Origin: Nepenthes gracilis
Taxonomy: Eukaryota > Streptophyta > Magnoliopsida > Caryophyllales > Nepenthaceae
Assembly: GCA_033239525.1 (NCBI GenBank)
Contig: BSYO01000025.1
Location: 15,334,188 to 15,398,187 of the forward strand
Length of the DNA stretch: 64,000 nucleotides
Reading direction: 5' to 3'
The notes beneath the pieces are model-generated. The model searched no databases and was not told the origin of the DNA. It saw only the letters and a program-made list of their open reading frames with translations. Made by a program: the position numbers and the translations under genes. Shown here one piece after another: positions 46,350-59,149 of this stretch (position 1 is its first letter; each line of letters opens with the position of its first letter).

Positions 46350-47774
46350 ATGGCAGAGGGAATGACCACCCGGTACAAAGCTCTGGAGGACGCCATCGCC
46401 GCCGGCCGCCCAGAAGTCAAGGATCATTCGAGCGATTCAACCTCCAAATGACGACGAACAAACAGATTCAAAGAAACTCTCCATGACTTTCAACAATCTT
46501 TCAGTGATATTCAGCAATCCCTAAATCGTCTCGAGCGCCATTCGATTCCCTCCCCCAATCCACCATTATTACCGACTCCTACTTCAATTCCTCATCCTCC
46601 CTTGAGTTCTTTCATGTCTACCTCCCAATTTGTTAACCTACCTCAACTTTCACTTCCACCGCCAGACGCTCTTCACACACTATCGGTTCGATTGCCCAAA
46701 TTAGAGGTTCCATTCTTCGCTAGCGATAATGTGGTGGGTTGGCTATTTCAGATAGAGCGTTTCTTCCTGTATCATTACACTCCAGCCGACCAGAAATTGA
46801 CCATTGCAGCGTTTTACATGGCCGGACCTGCCCTTCAATGGTTCCATTGGATGCATGCCACCCGCCGCCTATCATCCTGGGAGGTATTCTCTCGAGATCT
46901 CGAATTGAGATTTGGCCCTTCTTCTTATATAAATCATGAAGCTACCTTGTATAAGCTTCGTCAAGTCACTACGGTGTCGGCATACATGACTGAATTTGAA
47001 GCCATCTCTACACGCACTACTGGGCTATCTGCTAATAACCTCCTAAACTGTTTTATCTCTGGATTGAGGGATGACATCCGACGAGAGTTGTTGCTGTTGA
47101 AGCCACAGACGTTGTCAGAGGCTATTGGTATGGCCAAATTGGTGGAGGAGAAACTCGATAACAACCGTTCACTACACTCTTGTGCTCCAGTTACCAAACC
47201 GCAACTCAGTGCCCCTCATTCACTCCCAAAACCGTTACCGCCAACTAATACAGCCAACAGATTACCCATCAAACGTCTCATACCAGCAGAGATGGTAGCT
47301 AGAAGGGAAAAGGGCCTATGCTTCAATTGTGATGAAAGATTTACACCGGGCCATAGGTGTAAACCTCCCCAGTTTCTATGTATGTTGGTGGAGGAAAGCT
47401 GCTCGAATGGACTGTCAGCAACTACAATAGAGAATCTGATGGCAGAAGAGGACAATCCCACAGATTCAGGCATAGAAGCTGAATCACTATGGCCAGCCTC
47501 TGATCATGCGCCCACTATTTCACTGCACGCACTAGAGGGCCACTTTGTTCCTTCTACCTTGCGGCTGCAAGGATCTATCAGAGGCCATCCTGTCATTATC
47601 TTGGTGGACAGTGGCTCCACCCACAACTTCCTTCAAACACGCCTGGCTAGACATTTGGGAGTCCCAATCGAGCCATTCCAACACCTCAACGTCACAGTGG
47701 GGAATGGTGCTTCTCTTCACTGTGAGGGATTGTGCACCAATGTCCTAACCACCGTGTGAGAATCCAAGTTCAAT
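46350..47774 (+). pseudogene. Gypsy C Gag and protease
   Basis: The frame starts MAEGMTTRYKALEDAIAAG at 46350. A TGA at 46449 follows, then an open stretch to 47759. A proline-rich linker precedes the capsid-like part (VGWLFQIERFFLYHYTPADQ, ALQWFHWMHATRRLSSWEVF). A zinc knuckle CFNCDERFTPGHRC lies near 47320. The protease motif IILVDSGSTHNF is intact near 47600. A TGA at 47757 then separates the rest in the same frame. Gag packages the RNA and protease cuts the polyprotein. Confidence 0.93.
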
Positions 47775-49598
47775 GTGGATCTCTACCTGCTTCCTATATA
47801 TGGAGCTGACCTTGTGTTTGGAGTTCAGTGGTTAGCTTCCATTGGACCGGTGCTCTGTGATTATAAGGCACTATGGATGCGCTTTCAACATGAAGGAGAC
47901 TCAATCACATTGCATGGACTACCGAGAGCAACCATGGCCACCATGACACTCGGCCAATTACGAAGAGGAGAAGTTACTCAGTCGATTGTCACATGTTTCC
48001 AACTCACCGTACAGATGACTATCGGAGAAGTATTGCCCAATGATTTGAAAGACAACGTTCCTCAATTTAAGCTCCACGCACAACTGTCCACAGAACAGGC
48101 TAAAATCCTTCACACTCTCCTCTTATCCTTCATAGATGTGTTCTCTACCCCACATGGTCTGCCTCCCCACCGGGCAACAAACCACCACATACCTCTCCAA
48201 CCAAATTCTACCCCAGTTAATGTGCGGCCATACCGCTACCCCCATTTCCAGAAAGCCGAAATTGAGAAACTGCTTCAAGACATGCTGGACGAAGGCATAA
48301 TCCAACCTAGCACCAGTCCCTTCTCCTCCCCTGTCCTGCTGGTAAAGAAGAAAGATGGCACCTGGCATTTCTGTGTGGATTACCGAGCCCTGAATGCCAT
48401 TACCATCAAGGACAGATTTCCCCTCCCAACTGTCGATGAATTACTGGATGAGCTTCATGGTGCAAAATTCTTCTCCAAATTGGATTTGAGGGTAGGATAC
48501 CACCAGATGAGAGTGGATCAGGACGACATCCATAAAACGGCGTTTCGGACTCACGAAGGCCACTATGAATTCTTAGTCATGCCATTCGGACTTTCTAATG
48601 CTCCCTCAACATTCCAGGCCGAGATGAACAACATATTTAGACCAGCCCTCCGGAAGTTCATCCTAGTGTTCTTCGATGATATCCTAGTCTATAGTCCATC
48701 CTAGGAGCATCATCTTCAACATCTCCAGTCGGCCTTACAAAAGCTGCGGAATAACTCCTTCTATGCCAAGCCCTCGAAATGTGAGTTTGGATGTTCTTCT
48801 ATAGCATACCTGGGCCATATAGTCACTGACCAAGGAGTCATGGTGGATCCCTCGAAGATTGCGGTAGTACAGAAATGGCCACCATCGGAAAATGTCAAAC
48901 AGCTTTGTGGTTTCCTTGGACTGGCTGGCTATTACCGTCGATTTGTGGCCAGCTATGCTCAAATTTCCGCCCCTCTTACTCAATTGCTGCGGAAATCAGC
49001 CTTTGTCTGGAACTCAGCAACAGAGGTAGCATTTCAAGCTCTAAAAAAAGCCCTCACTACTACCCCAGTTTTAACGTTACCAGATTTTACCCAGCCCTTC
49101 ACCATTCACACTGATGTCTCCGGCACCGGTATAGGCACCGTTCTAACACAATCCGGCCATCCAATTGCATTCTATAGCAAACAATTATCAGTCAGGATGT
49201 AGAACTCTTCCACTTATATCAGAGAGCTTTGCGCGATTGTGGAGGCGGTTCTTAAGTGGCGCACTTACATTTTGGGGTCCAAATTTGTCATACAAACAGA
49301 TCACCAACCCCTTAAAGCCCTGTTTGCACAAACGATTCACACTTCGGACCAGCAACGCTGGATTTCCAAGCTCTTAGGCTATGACTTCGATATCATATAC
49401 CGGCCAGGGAAGGAGAATGGACCTGCGGATGCCCTGTCTCGCCGCCACGATCCATCTTACCATGCTCTACATGTTGTTTCCAGACCATTATTGGCACTGC
49501 TAAAGGCACTGCGACATTTTCACCAGCATAACTCCACCTCTAGCGATCTCATCAATGCCATACAGAACCAGCCAGATGCCCATGCTGATTATTGGTGA
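47775..49598 (+). pseudogene. Gypsy C reverse transcriptase and RNase H
   Basis: It is in the same frame as gag. Motifs in order: [59 protein letters not shown] and [10 protein letters not shown] (48666-48692; FFDD in place of YVDD). A TAG at 48702 sits where tryptophan is usual in this family. RNase H has IHTDVSGTGIGTVL, IRELCAIVEAV and IQTDHQPLK. A TAG at 49200 replaces an expected glutamine. The frame is lost near 49590. Confidence 0.93.
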
Positions 49599-51095
49599 AA
49601 GATGGACTCATCTTCTACCGAGCCAAAATTTTGGTACCTCCCGAATCCGCATTGCAACATCTTATTATGCAAGAGTACCACAACTCGCCTACTGGGGGAC
49701 ACGGCGGGTTCCAGCGCACTTTCACTCGCATTGCTCACGTCTTCTATTGGCTCCAAATGCGCCAAGAAATCCGGGAGTTTATCCAGAAGTGCGCCATCTA
49801 CCAACAAGTCAAGCCATTCACGACCGCACCGCAAGGCTTACTACAGCCTCTTCCCATCCCAGGGAAAATTTGGGAATCCATTTCCATGGATTTCATAACT
49901 CACTTGCCCCCTTCCCATGGAAAAACAGTGATTTTAGTGGTGGTGGATCGCCTTTCAAAGTATTCCCATTTTTCCCCATTACATACCCAGTTTACAGCTC
50001 AAGAACTTGCCAACGTCTTTGTTCAAGACATGTGCCGCTTACATGGCTTCCCTATGGAGTTGGTAACCGACAAAGATCCACTTTTCATGAGTCACTTTTG
50101 GCGTGAGTTGTTTAAACTCTATGGGACCAAGCTGGCCACAAGCAGCGCATATCACCCACAGACCGACGGCAAACAGAGGTTGTGAACCGTTGTTTAGAGG
50201 ATTACTTATGCTACTTTGTGGCGGATCACCCTGCTTCCTGGATTCAATATCTTCCCTGGGCTGAATGGAATTATAATACCTCATGGCATTCTTCGATCAA
50301 AATGAGCCCCTTTGAGGCGGTTTATGGCCGATCATCTCCTTCCTTGTTAGACTACACACAAGGCACTTCTGCTGTGGCAGCCATCGATGAACTCCTCACG
50401 GATCGAACAAGTCTCATCACCACTCTTCGATTCAATCTGCGAAGGGCCCAGCAGCGTATGAAGCAAAAGGCAGATGCTCATCGAACCGAGAAGGTGTATC
50501 AAGTGGGCGACTGGGTTCTGATAAAATTATAGCCCTACCGACAATCCACTCAAACAAGCACCGTCAATCCAACAAATTGGCTAAGCGATTCTATGGACCC
50601 TTCCGAATTCTCGACCGCATCGGATCGGTGGCATACCGAGTGCAATTACCCGACGGCTCCAAGATCCACAATGTTTTCCATGTCTCTCTCCTAAAACACT
50701 TCAAGGGTGATCTTCCCACTACTTCAATGGATCTGCCGCAGGAGGCCCACGAATCCCAACCGCTCCTCCATCCTACTGCATTGCTGGGCTTCAGAAAAAT
50801 ACTCGTCCAGGGTCACTTCATTCCCCAATTTTTGGTATAGTGGCAAGCCCAATCCCCAAGTGAGGCTACCTGGGAAACAGCAGTTGACTTCATGCAGGAT
50901 TTTCCAGAATTTAACCTTGAGGACAAGGTCATTTTTTATGGCGACGGCAATGTTACCGGTTTGATTAATGGGGATACTTCGTGGTACGGAAGAGTACTCG
51001 GATCACTCAAGCACCGATGCGATTACGGGATTATATCCGGGACTGACTCGGGTGTTTTGTTAATGGCTGTGTCTGTTGGTTTAATTCTGCAGTAG
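49592..51095 (+). pseudogene. Gypsy C integrase and chromodomain-like tail
   Basis: A frameshift near 49592 leads into VKDGLIFYRAKILVPPE. The zinc-binding part (GGHGGFQRTFTRI, KCAIYQQ) has its last cysteine changed to tyrosine. The catalytic core has SMDFITHLPPS, VVVDRLSKYSHF, LVTDKDPLFMSHFW and AYHPQTDG. A one-base loss near 50170 shifts the frame, a TAG at 50530 and another shift near 50573 follow, then FYGPFRILDRIGSVAYRVQL, NVFHVSLLKH and, after TAG at 50838, SEATWETAVDF and NLEDKVIFYG. The frame runs on through the 3' LTR start to 51095. Confidence 0.9.
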
Positions 51096-51456
51096 CCCAT
51101 GTGAAGCTGTACACGTGCAGCTCTTGCTCTTGCTCTAACGCAAACTACCACTGCCCTTCTCTGTTTGTTATTTGTTCTTCGATTTGTTATGTGTCTTGCT
51201 TTGCTGATTTTGTTTGTTAATTAGTTTAAATACTGTATTGCACAGTAACAGAAGGAATACAAATTATCTTACTTTCTCATTTCTTCCTTCTCTCCTTCTA
51301 ACCTCCTCTGTCCGTCTGTTTTTCCCTCCCCTCCTTCGTCTACTCCTGCTCTTCCCTCCTTTCTCCCCTCTGTCAGATCTCCCCTTCCGTTCGATTCCAC
51401 CACGTCCAGAGCATAAATCGACACAATCGGCTATCGATCAGTAAGTGATCGTATCA
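50951..51456 (+). repeat. 3' LTR of gypsy element C
   Basis: TGTTACCGG to GTGATCGTATCA. It lacks about 11 bases of a short TTCTTCTCTG repeat seen near 46021 in the 5' LTR. Confidence 0.95.
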
Positions 51457-51461
51457 ATCAC

Positions 51462-52545
51462 CAACATCCTACCATCAATATCGGTGTCTATTATCATTGT
51501 CATCATCGATACACCATCGTTAGACAACACCACCACTGCCATCAATACACCACCATCAGCGTACATCACCATTAATGTTAGATCTAGATCTGAAACACTA
51601 TCGGCTCTCGATTTCTTCATTGTAAGCCCTTTGTTCAATTGTCATCATCAAAACCATTTGAATTATCGTTGTCGAAACTTGGTTCATCGATGTCTGCTCC
51701 TAATACACCATCATTGCAGAGATTTCTTCTAAAGGAAGAAGAAGACTCAAAATGCATCATTTCATCAGCCATCGTTCGCAAAATGCATTATTATTACACA
51801 ATAAAAAAGATCGTTTTATATAGTTCATTGTTCGGACCCATCGTTTTGGCCATTCGGGCGCCGTTTGCTACTTGATTAAGACACAATGTTTCAATTCTCC
51901 ATAGTATTAAAATGCGTCGCTCTCACAATTCCTCTGCAAGTCGTGTTTTGATTGAGAACTCCTTCAAATGCAGCGCTTCACTCTCTGGTTGCCAAACTTT
52001 GGAGCCTAGATTAGTCAGGCTATCTCGTGTTTTTGATTTTAGAGCCCACATCTGAAATCAATATGCCCAACTTGGTCCCTGGACTTTATACTCATAATTT
52101 GGATTTCATTTTCCTTAGATCTATCCCCGCTGCTGTGAACCACCACCGCCCACCAATACCCACCCTCGTTGCCATCCGTTGGCCACTCATCGTTGCTAGC
52201 ACTAATTGCCAATAATTTTCCAACATCTTTTACAGTATCTATTCGGCAATGTTTTTTGGCAACCCTCCAGCGACTTCTGATATCCTTTGGTGACTTTTTA
52301 GTGCATTTTCGGCCACTAATTTGGTGACCTTCCAGTAATATTTTCGGTACTTTCTCAAATGGTCAAACTTTTCTCCTAGTTATCATATCTACATATTTAA
52401 TTGCTTCTATCTCGCCTTTTATAACCTCGTCTCTTATTGCAACTGATTTTGAGACAATTGTAAACTAGGTTTTATATCGTCCATCTAATATTTCAACTGT
52501 CTCTTTAGGTACATTTTTATCATGATTTATCAACTCTACTTGCTG
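51462..52545. other. Degenerate spacer, nothing firm
   Basis: Short CACCATC-rich low-complexity stretches lie at 51465-51580. The rest may include the decayed 5' part of the copia remnant that follows, but no domain could be identified. Confidence 0.45.
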
Positions 52546-54243
52546 TAATCACATAATGTCTTATTTCTTCTTATTATTATATAAGATCTCTTCAATTCAT
52601 ATACATGTTATATATATTATTGATGATTTTTATATATCTTTCGATCATATTGGTCATATATCCACTCCCAAATTTTATATTCTGAATATTTATTATATTT
52701 TAAAATTATCTCTAAATTTTTTATTTGTTAGTCAATTTATTTAATGTGGCCTTCACTTAAACATTTTCTCACAATGATTGTAATGTTTGGGATCAGAAGA
52801 TAAGGTGAGTTCATTGGGACCATGTATAAAATTAGTTACTTTTTTGAATTTATATTTTTATATCTTTCACATTCATATACTACTATTGTCTCTTATAGTG
52901 TTTAACATAGTTGACTTAGCCATTTCTTATTGGCTCGTGGTTAATCGTTAGTCTCTAATAGTTACTTAAAAAATATTATTTTTGACTATTTTAATTGTGT
53001 ATCTTGTCATTTAGTCAAATAATAAGTTTTATCCTTTAATCAAGTGACTCTTTGATTTTTACACCTTTTGATTTGGTTTATTTTGATATTTGGTTTCCAT
53101 CTCTACTTACATTAAAGTCAAGTGTTGTTACTTTGTTACTTTTATTGATAATTATTCTCATTCTCAACCCGATTGCTTTTTTAGTAATTGCATTAAATAT
53201 AAAAGTTATCAGTGTTATAATTTTAGAACAATTATTTTTATATTTTTAAGAATGTTCAATCTTGAGAATATAAAAGCCTCATTCACATTGCTTCCTTTTC
53301 TTCAAACTATTCTTTTTCTTTTCAAATTTTTATTGACCTAACCATTGATATTTTTCTAAAATTTTTACCTAACATAGGTTCTGTAAGTTCAACCATTTCT
53401 CAAGAGCATATATGGGTTGTCCGATACCCCAAATATCAAAGCCATATCCTCCTCTTCCATATCTTCATGATTATCACCGTTTTCTTATTCTTGGTACTTT
53501 TTATAAGCCACATAGTTATTTTAAATCATGTTTTAATACTCTCTGGCACCAAGTTATGACCAAAGAATTTGTTACTCTTTATAATATTTGCATTGAATTT
53601 GGATACATTTCTATATGGTAAGATTGTAATGGAGAGCAAATGAATATCCAAATGAAGAATAAATATCACTGGTTTGAAAGTATAGTACGAAACTCATCTT
53701 ATTGCCAAACATCTAGAAGTATAGCATTGATTACGATGAGGCTTTTATTCCTATTACTTACATCACTTTTATTTTATCTCTCTTAGCTGAAACAACTACA
53801 CGCTAATGGCCTTTATTATAAATAAATGTAAAGAATATATATTTTTTTATGGAAACTTAACTTAAGAAGTTTACATTAAACCTCCTTATAGTTATCATCA
53901 TTCTCCTAGATAGATTCTCCTTATAGTTATTATGTAGTCTTAAATTGGTTCTTCGTACTTGGTTTGTCAAGCTTAACTTTACTATTTTATAACTTAAATT
54001 TACCTCTAATCCTCATGACTCTACCCATTTTACTTATCATACTACTCCCATATCACTATTTTTCTACTATATGTTAATGATATAATTATTATTGATAATG
54101 ATAATTATGATATTTTTAAATTTAAATACTTCTTAGGTCAGCGCTTTAAAATGAAGGATTTCAATTTTTTTTTCAATGTTCTTAGATTTGAGGTATCTCT
54201 CATCTCTAATAATTATATTTTGACACAGGTTAAGTATACTTTC
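52546..54243 (+). pseudogene. Ty1/copia remnant D (protease to reverse transcriptase pieces)
   Basis: Recognisable pieces are HIGHISTPKFYI with LSLNFLFVSQF near 52650-52740 (protease to integrase linker), FSHNDCNVWDQK near 52765, and PFDLVYFDIWFPS at 53060, continuing in another frame as FVTFIDNYSHSQ (integrase core). Reverse transcriptase is seen near 54110-54240 as FKYFLGQRFKMKDF and NNYILTQVKYTF. Frameshifts and stops are very frequent. It is cut at 54243/54244 by the TAT LTR, and no LTR of its own was found. Confidence 0.8.
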
Positions 54244-55347
54244 TGATGGGTATATTGTAGTTGGGTTGGCCCAATAGTCAAATAAGGCCCAAATGGCATG
54301 TTGGATGGCCAACTCCAACGTTAGGCCAACAGGAGGTGAAGGCCTAAATACTAAAAGGCCCAGATGTGCATCCGACGGTCAACACCAGCGTTTACCGACT
54401 AAGACACAGGCGGGTGGCTAACTTACGCTCGGGACAGTCAACTCAAGCGTTGACCGAAATTACTATAGCAGTAGGCCAAAAAAAAAGAAGGTTTCTACGG
54501 GCCTGGCCCACTTGAGCCCACGATCCAGTAGGGGGTTAGTAACGGCTCTTTCCCTGACTTGCGCCTTCCATAAACTCAACCAACACTCAAAAAGGATATT
54601 GACAAAATCAGCGCCCTTCTCATAAGGAAGGCGCCAGATTTTTTCAATTTCCTGCCAACTAGAGCTTTCCAACGGTAAAGTGCATGAAAGGAAGGTGAGT
54701 AGTTTGGAAAGTTGCTAACCGCCAGGAAAGGAAGCAATCTCAGCAAGTTAGGCAACTTGCGCCTTCCTGCAGAAGGAAGGCCGCCCAAAATGGCACAGGG
54801 ATCACACCTTCTAATTAGGAAAGATCACCCTACCGCCATTCAAATAAGCCCTAGGGTTTTCATTCCTGGGCATGCTTTCTGATAGGCTTTCTGATATACT
54901 CTCATTTTTACGCTTTCATTGAGACAGACTGCTACGCTTCCAACCTTTCTCTCTTGGAGACCTAACACTCTCTGATACCCAGACACTCTCTGCTGACACT
55001 CAGAGATCCAAAGGCATACAAGTGTGCTCCCTAAAACCGTTTACTGCCTTTCCACCGTCCCAAATTCAAGAGACGGCCAAGTCTCTCTTTCATCCTGGAT
55101 ATCCAAACGCTCCTTCCCACACATTTTCTCTTGCCCTCTCAAATTTAGTTCTCAGTACCTTCCCAGATTTTGAAGGCTTTCTTACTGATTTGAGCGTCAG
55201 AATATTTTCAATGGGACAACTTTCCGCCAACACACTAACCTTTTGTTTGTTTAGTAGTGTTTAGGATTCCAACTCTGTGAACGAAATTGGAACCAGTAAA
55301 GCAGACCAGCCAGAATTTGTTCGAAATTCTTATCCAAGGACTCATCA
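54244..55347 (+). repeat. 5' LTR of the TAT element
   Basis: It starts TGATGGGTATATTG and ends GGACTCATCA, directly before the primer site. The left end is placed where copia remnant D stops, and could be off by a few bases because no second LTR is available. Confidence 0.7.
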
Positions 55348-55367
55348 TTGGAGCCATCTGTGGGAAG
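55348..55367 (+). other. TAT-type primer-binding site
   Basis: TTGGAGCCATCTGTGGGAA is two changes from the TTGGCGCCGTCTGTGGGAA site typical of TAT and Athila elements. Confidence 0.85.
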
Positions 55368-55430
55368 CGCTTACGAAAAGCCAACCACACTCCCCGTAAA
55401 ACCCTCTTTTCACTGCCAGACTCATCCGCA

Positions 55431-56880
55431 ATGGCGAATACGAGAGCCCAAGCTAGCGAGCCCTCTAGAGACATCACTTCTCCCGACCAGGACCACGCTG
55501 CTGGTACCCCGGTCAACGGACGACAGGTAGGGTGCCTGCACCTTTCTTTCAACAACTGATGGAGCAAATACAGACTAACAACAGTCTGCTCTAAATACTC
55601 TACTCTTGACAAGAGCAGCCATACCAGGGGGCTCCGCCTGCAGCCGTCCCTACGCCGGCCACCAGAAAAGGTAGCCCGAGAAAAAAGAAGCCAGCCAGAA
55701 GGCCTAGGAGGCCGATAAATGATTAGATCCTAGCCTCTTTGCGCGCTCCAGGCTAGAACAGGCCTGAAGAGCGCTTTGGGAGCATAATGCCGAAAGAAAG
55801 TCCGAAAAGAAGAAACTTCCGATACTCTCGGGCGGAGAATGAAAACTCAGTCCAGGAGCGAGCCTCTAAGATTATCGGGTCCACTAGAGGCAGTAACCGG
55901 CCTATTACTGGACCCTTCGAGGACAAAACAAAGTTGAGGATTTACTTCAACTCTAAGAGATCTGCCAACGCTGCTTGCGCAGATCCATGGGTGGAAAAGA
56001 TCTGGAACCGCGCGTTCAAAATGATGAGCACACTGTTAACTTTGACCGATCTCCCTTCACAGCGAAAATCTTAAATTGTCCACCGCCCACCAAGTTCAAG
56101 ATGTCTTCCCTTAACTCATACGATGGGAGCAGTAATCTAATTGACCATCTGGATCACTTCCGCAGCCATCTGAGTCTACAAGGGTTAGAAGACTCAGCGA
56201 TATGCCGCTACTTCCCACTCACGCTGAAGCGAGATGCCCGTATTTAGTTTCATCACCTCCCTTCAAACTCTATTCGAAGCTTCAGGGAGCTTACTGACCT
56301 CTTCCTAGCTCAGTACACCTTAAGCAGGCGGGAAGAGAAGTAGCCGTCACATCTCTCCTACATCAAACAGAAGCCAGGGGAGAACCCCACGGAGATTCCT
56401 AGACCGTTTCGTGATGGAGGCCAGGCGGATTCCCCTAGATCACGGAAGAGATGAAGCCGGGCGGTTTCATCTCTACGCTGACCTACGCGGACTTCTTCAA
56501 GCACTTTGCCCACAAGAACCCCCAAACCTTTGGGAGGCAGAATCAATTACCCAGGCTTATGCGGTCGGCAGAGGAAGCCAACGAAGCCAAACACCCAGAA
56601 CGGGCAGACCAGCCTCGCCCATTTCCTGGAGAGGAAAAATGAAAATACAGCAGCGGTGATTACTCCCGCCGGAAGCAGCACAGAATTGGACCGCTATAAC
56701 GCAGAGATTACGGGCCCATCAGCTTTACGTCCCTAATGGACATGGGCTCAAATGTCCTTATACAGATTCATGGAAAAAAATTCCTAAAGTGGCCAAAACC
56801 ATTGAAGAAGGACATTGGGAACCAATTGAAATACTACAATTTTCACCACTCTACTTGACATTCTACTAAAGACTGCAAGA
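55431..56880 (+). pseudogene. TAT Gag, decayed
   Basis: It starts MANTRAQASEPSRDITSPDQ at 55431. The core near 56050-56250 (FTAKILNCPPPTKFKMSSLN, YDGSSNLIDHLDHFRSHLSL) is the usual TAT gag wording. At least three frame changes and stops (for example near 55560, 56246 and 56343) break it. Confidence 0.82.
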
Positions 56881-57098
56881 CATTGCAGAGGGAGTTCGAG
56901 GAGTTGGTTCGTAGGGGCCACCTCACTAGGTTTGTCAGGGCCCTGGGCAGAGTTCTGGAGCAGCCGACAGAGAAGGGCAGGAGCCGTCTCTTTCCTGAAA
57001 TCGGGTTGCAATAGGGGTGGTCAATATGGTCACCACCTGACCTGCCAAAAACCCAGCCGATAATCAAGGAGCAGCAGACTGGGAGGAAGAAGCAGCGC

Positions 57099-57605
57099 AT
57101 GGTGGCCATCCCAATTAGCTTCAGTGATGATGACTTGACTCATGTAATGTTCCCTCATGCTGACCCCCTTGTTGTATCCACGCTTGTTTCAAACGGTAGT
57201 GTCGACTACCAACTGAAGCTAATATTTATTGATAATGGTAGTTCAAAGGACTTGCTTTATTTGGATGCTTTCTTTAAATTAGGCTTAAAAAATAATCGAT
57301 TAAAATCTATCGAGGGACCACTGTATGGCCTTGACAACGAGCTAGTGCCTTTCCAAGGGACAATCCAATTGGAGGTCACCCTGGGCATGTATCCAAAAAT
57401 AGCGAGTCATACGCTCACCTTCTTGGTGGTTGACCTGCCCTCTTTTTATAATGCTATACTAGGCAGGCTATGTCTTAACAGCGTTTGGGGTGGTCGCCTC
57501 GATTTCACACCTCAAGATGAAGTTTCTAACGCCTTATGGTGTAGGAGAGGTGTTAGGCGACCAAGTTACTGGGTGGACATGCTACATGTCTCAAATTGCC
57601 CCTAG
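57099..57605 (+). pseudogene. TAT protease
   Basis: Open for 168 codons. It has VSNGSVDYQLKLIFIDNGSS near 57195-57245, where DNGSS is the aspartic protease active site, and YNAILGRLCLN near 57450. It is part of the gag-pol frame; the ATG is internal. Confidence 0.8.
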
Positions 57606-57639
57606 CGGTAGCATTAGAACAGTTGAAAAACTCAATCAT

Positions 57640-59120
57640 CGAGACGAGACAACCCTGCAATAAGCGCAATCCGGTGAAACCACAGATTTGGTCCCACTAA
57701 ACCCGGAGGAATCGGAAAGGCGTGTACAGATCGGCTGCTCACTTGCCGGAACACTGCGCGATGAATTAATTGCATTCCTGTGACGGAACGCTGAAATTTT
57801 CGTGTGGACTCTAGCAGACATGCCTGGGGTTCCAGCTAAGGTGATGGTCCACAAGTTGGGGCTTGATCCTGGCAGGAAACCCATCAGGCAGAAGCGGAAG
57901 AACCACTCCGAAGAAAAGTTGATCGCCATCCGAGAGGAGGTGAAGAAACTGCTGGACGCATGATTTATTAGAGAAGTCCACTATCCGGATTGGCTCTCTA
58001 ATGTTGTCTTAGTGAAGAAAAGCAACGAAAAATGGCGGATGTGCGTCGATTTCACTGACGTTAACAAAGCCTGCTCAAAGGACAGCTTTCCTTTGCCTAG
58101 GATCTATCTGTTGGTTGACTCAATGGCCGGACATGAGTTGCTAAGCTTCATAGATGCCTATTCGGGTTACAACCAGATCTAGATGAGTCCGGATGATGAG
58201 GAGCACATCTCGTTCATGACAAATCAGGGCACCTATTGCTACAAAGTGATGCCCTTCAAACTGAAAAACGTTAGAGCAACTTATCAATGACTGGTGAACA
58301 AGATGTTTGAAAAACAGATCAGTCGTAACATGGAGGTCTACTTCGATGACATTCGTCAAGAGCAGAGTCACCGATGACCACATCCGTGACCTGGCAGAGT
58401 CGTTTGAGGTACTCCGCAAGCATAACATGAAGTTAAATCCGGCTAAGTGTGTCTTCGGAGTAGCCTCTAGTAAATTCTTGGGTTTCATCGTCTCCTAACG
58501 GAGGATTGAGGCTTACCCAGAGAAGATTAAGGCCCTCGCTGACATGACTCCCAAGCAGAGCATAAAGGACGTCCAGTGATTGACTGGACGGTTAGTAGCG
58601 TTGTCCCGCTTCCTCGCAAAATTTGGTGACAAGTACCAACCCTTCTTTAAGGCCCTAAGAGGGACAAAATCTAATAGATCTCAATAGACACTAGACTGCT
58701 AGACAGCCTTCAATGAATTGAAGCAGTATCTGGCTAGCTCGCCACTACTGGCGTCACCCAAGGACGGAGAAGAGCTGTATCTTTACCTGGCGGTGTCAGA
58801 GGTATCCCTCAACTCCGTCCTCGTACGCCATGACTTCGACACCCAACGACCGGTCTACTATATGAGTAAAACGTTGACCAGCCCCGAAACGCGCTACTCA
58901 CACACAGAAAAACTGGCCATAGCACTAATATTCTCTGTGCGAAAGTTAAGGCTATACTTTCAGGTACACCGTATAGTGGTCCTCACTGATCAGCCCCTAA
59001 AGAATATTCTCTAGAAACCCGACATTTCAGGGCAGTTGGTGAAGTGGGCTATCAAGTTTGTCGAGTTTGATATCGAATTCCGGCCTAGACCTGCTATAAA
59101 AGCGCAGGCTCTAACTGACT
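57640..59120 (+). pseudogene. TAT reverse transcriptase and gypsy RNase H
   Basis: Motifs: MPGVPAKVMVHKLGLDP (57820), VVLVKKSNEKWRMCVDFTD (58005), FIDAYSGYNQI (58148) and VYFDDI near 58335, followed by a frameshift inside the region after the catalytic aspartates. Then KLNPAKCVFGVASSKFLGFI (58430), the connection domain, and RNase H with LAVSEVSLNSVLV (58785) and YSHTEKLAIALIFSVRKLRL. Stops near 57961, 58181 and 58288 disable it. Confidence 0.87.
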
Positions 59121-59149
59121 TCATTGTTGAGACTACGACCTCAGTTCTC

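Larger units (their letters stand above)
45808..51456 (+). mobile_element. Ty3/gypsy retrotransposon C, complete and young
   Basis: LTRs at 45808-46324 and 50951-51456 start TGTTAC and end ATCA. ATCAC is duplicated exactly at 45803-45807 and 51457-51461. By eye the LTRs differ by about a dozen substitutions and one ~11-bp indel, the lowest divergence of any pair here. The internal region holds gag, protease, reverse transcriptase, RNase H, integrase and a chromodomain-like tail, with only a handful of stops and frameshifts. Confidence 0.96.
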
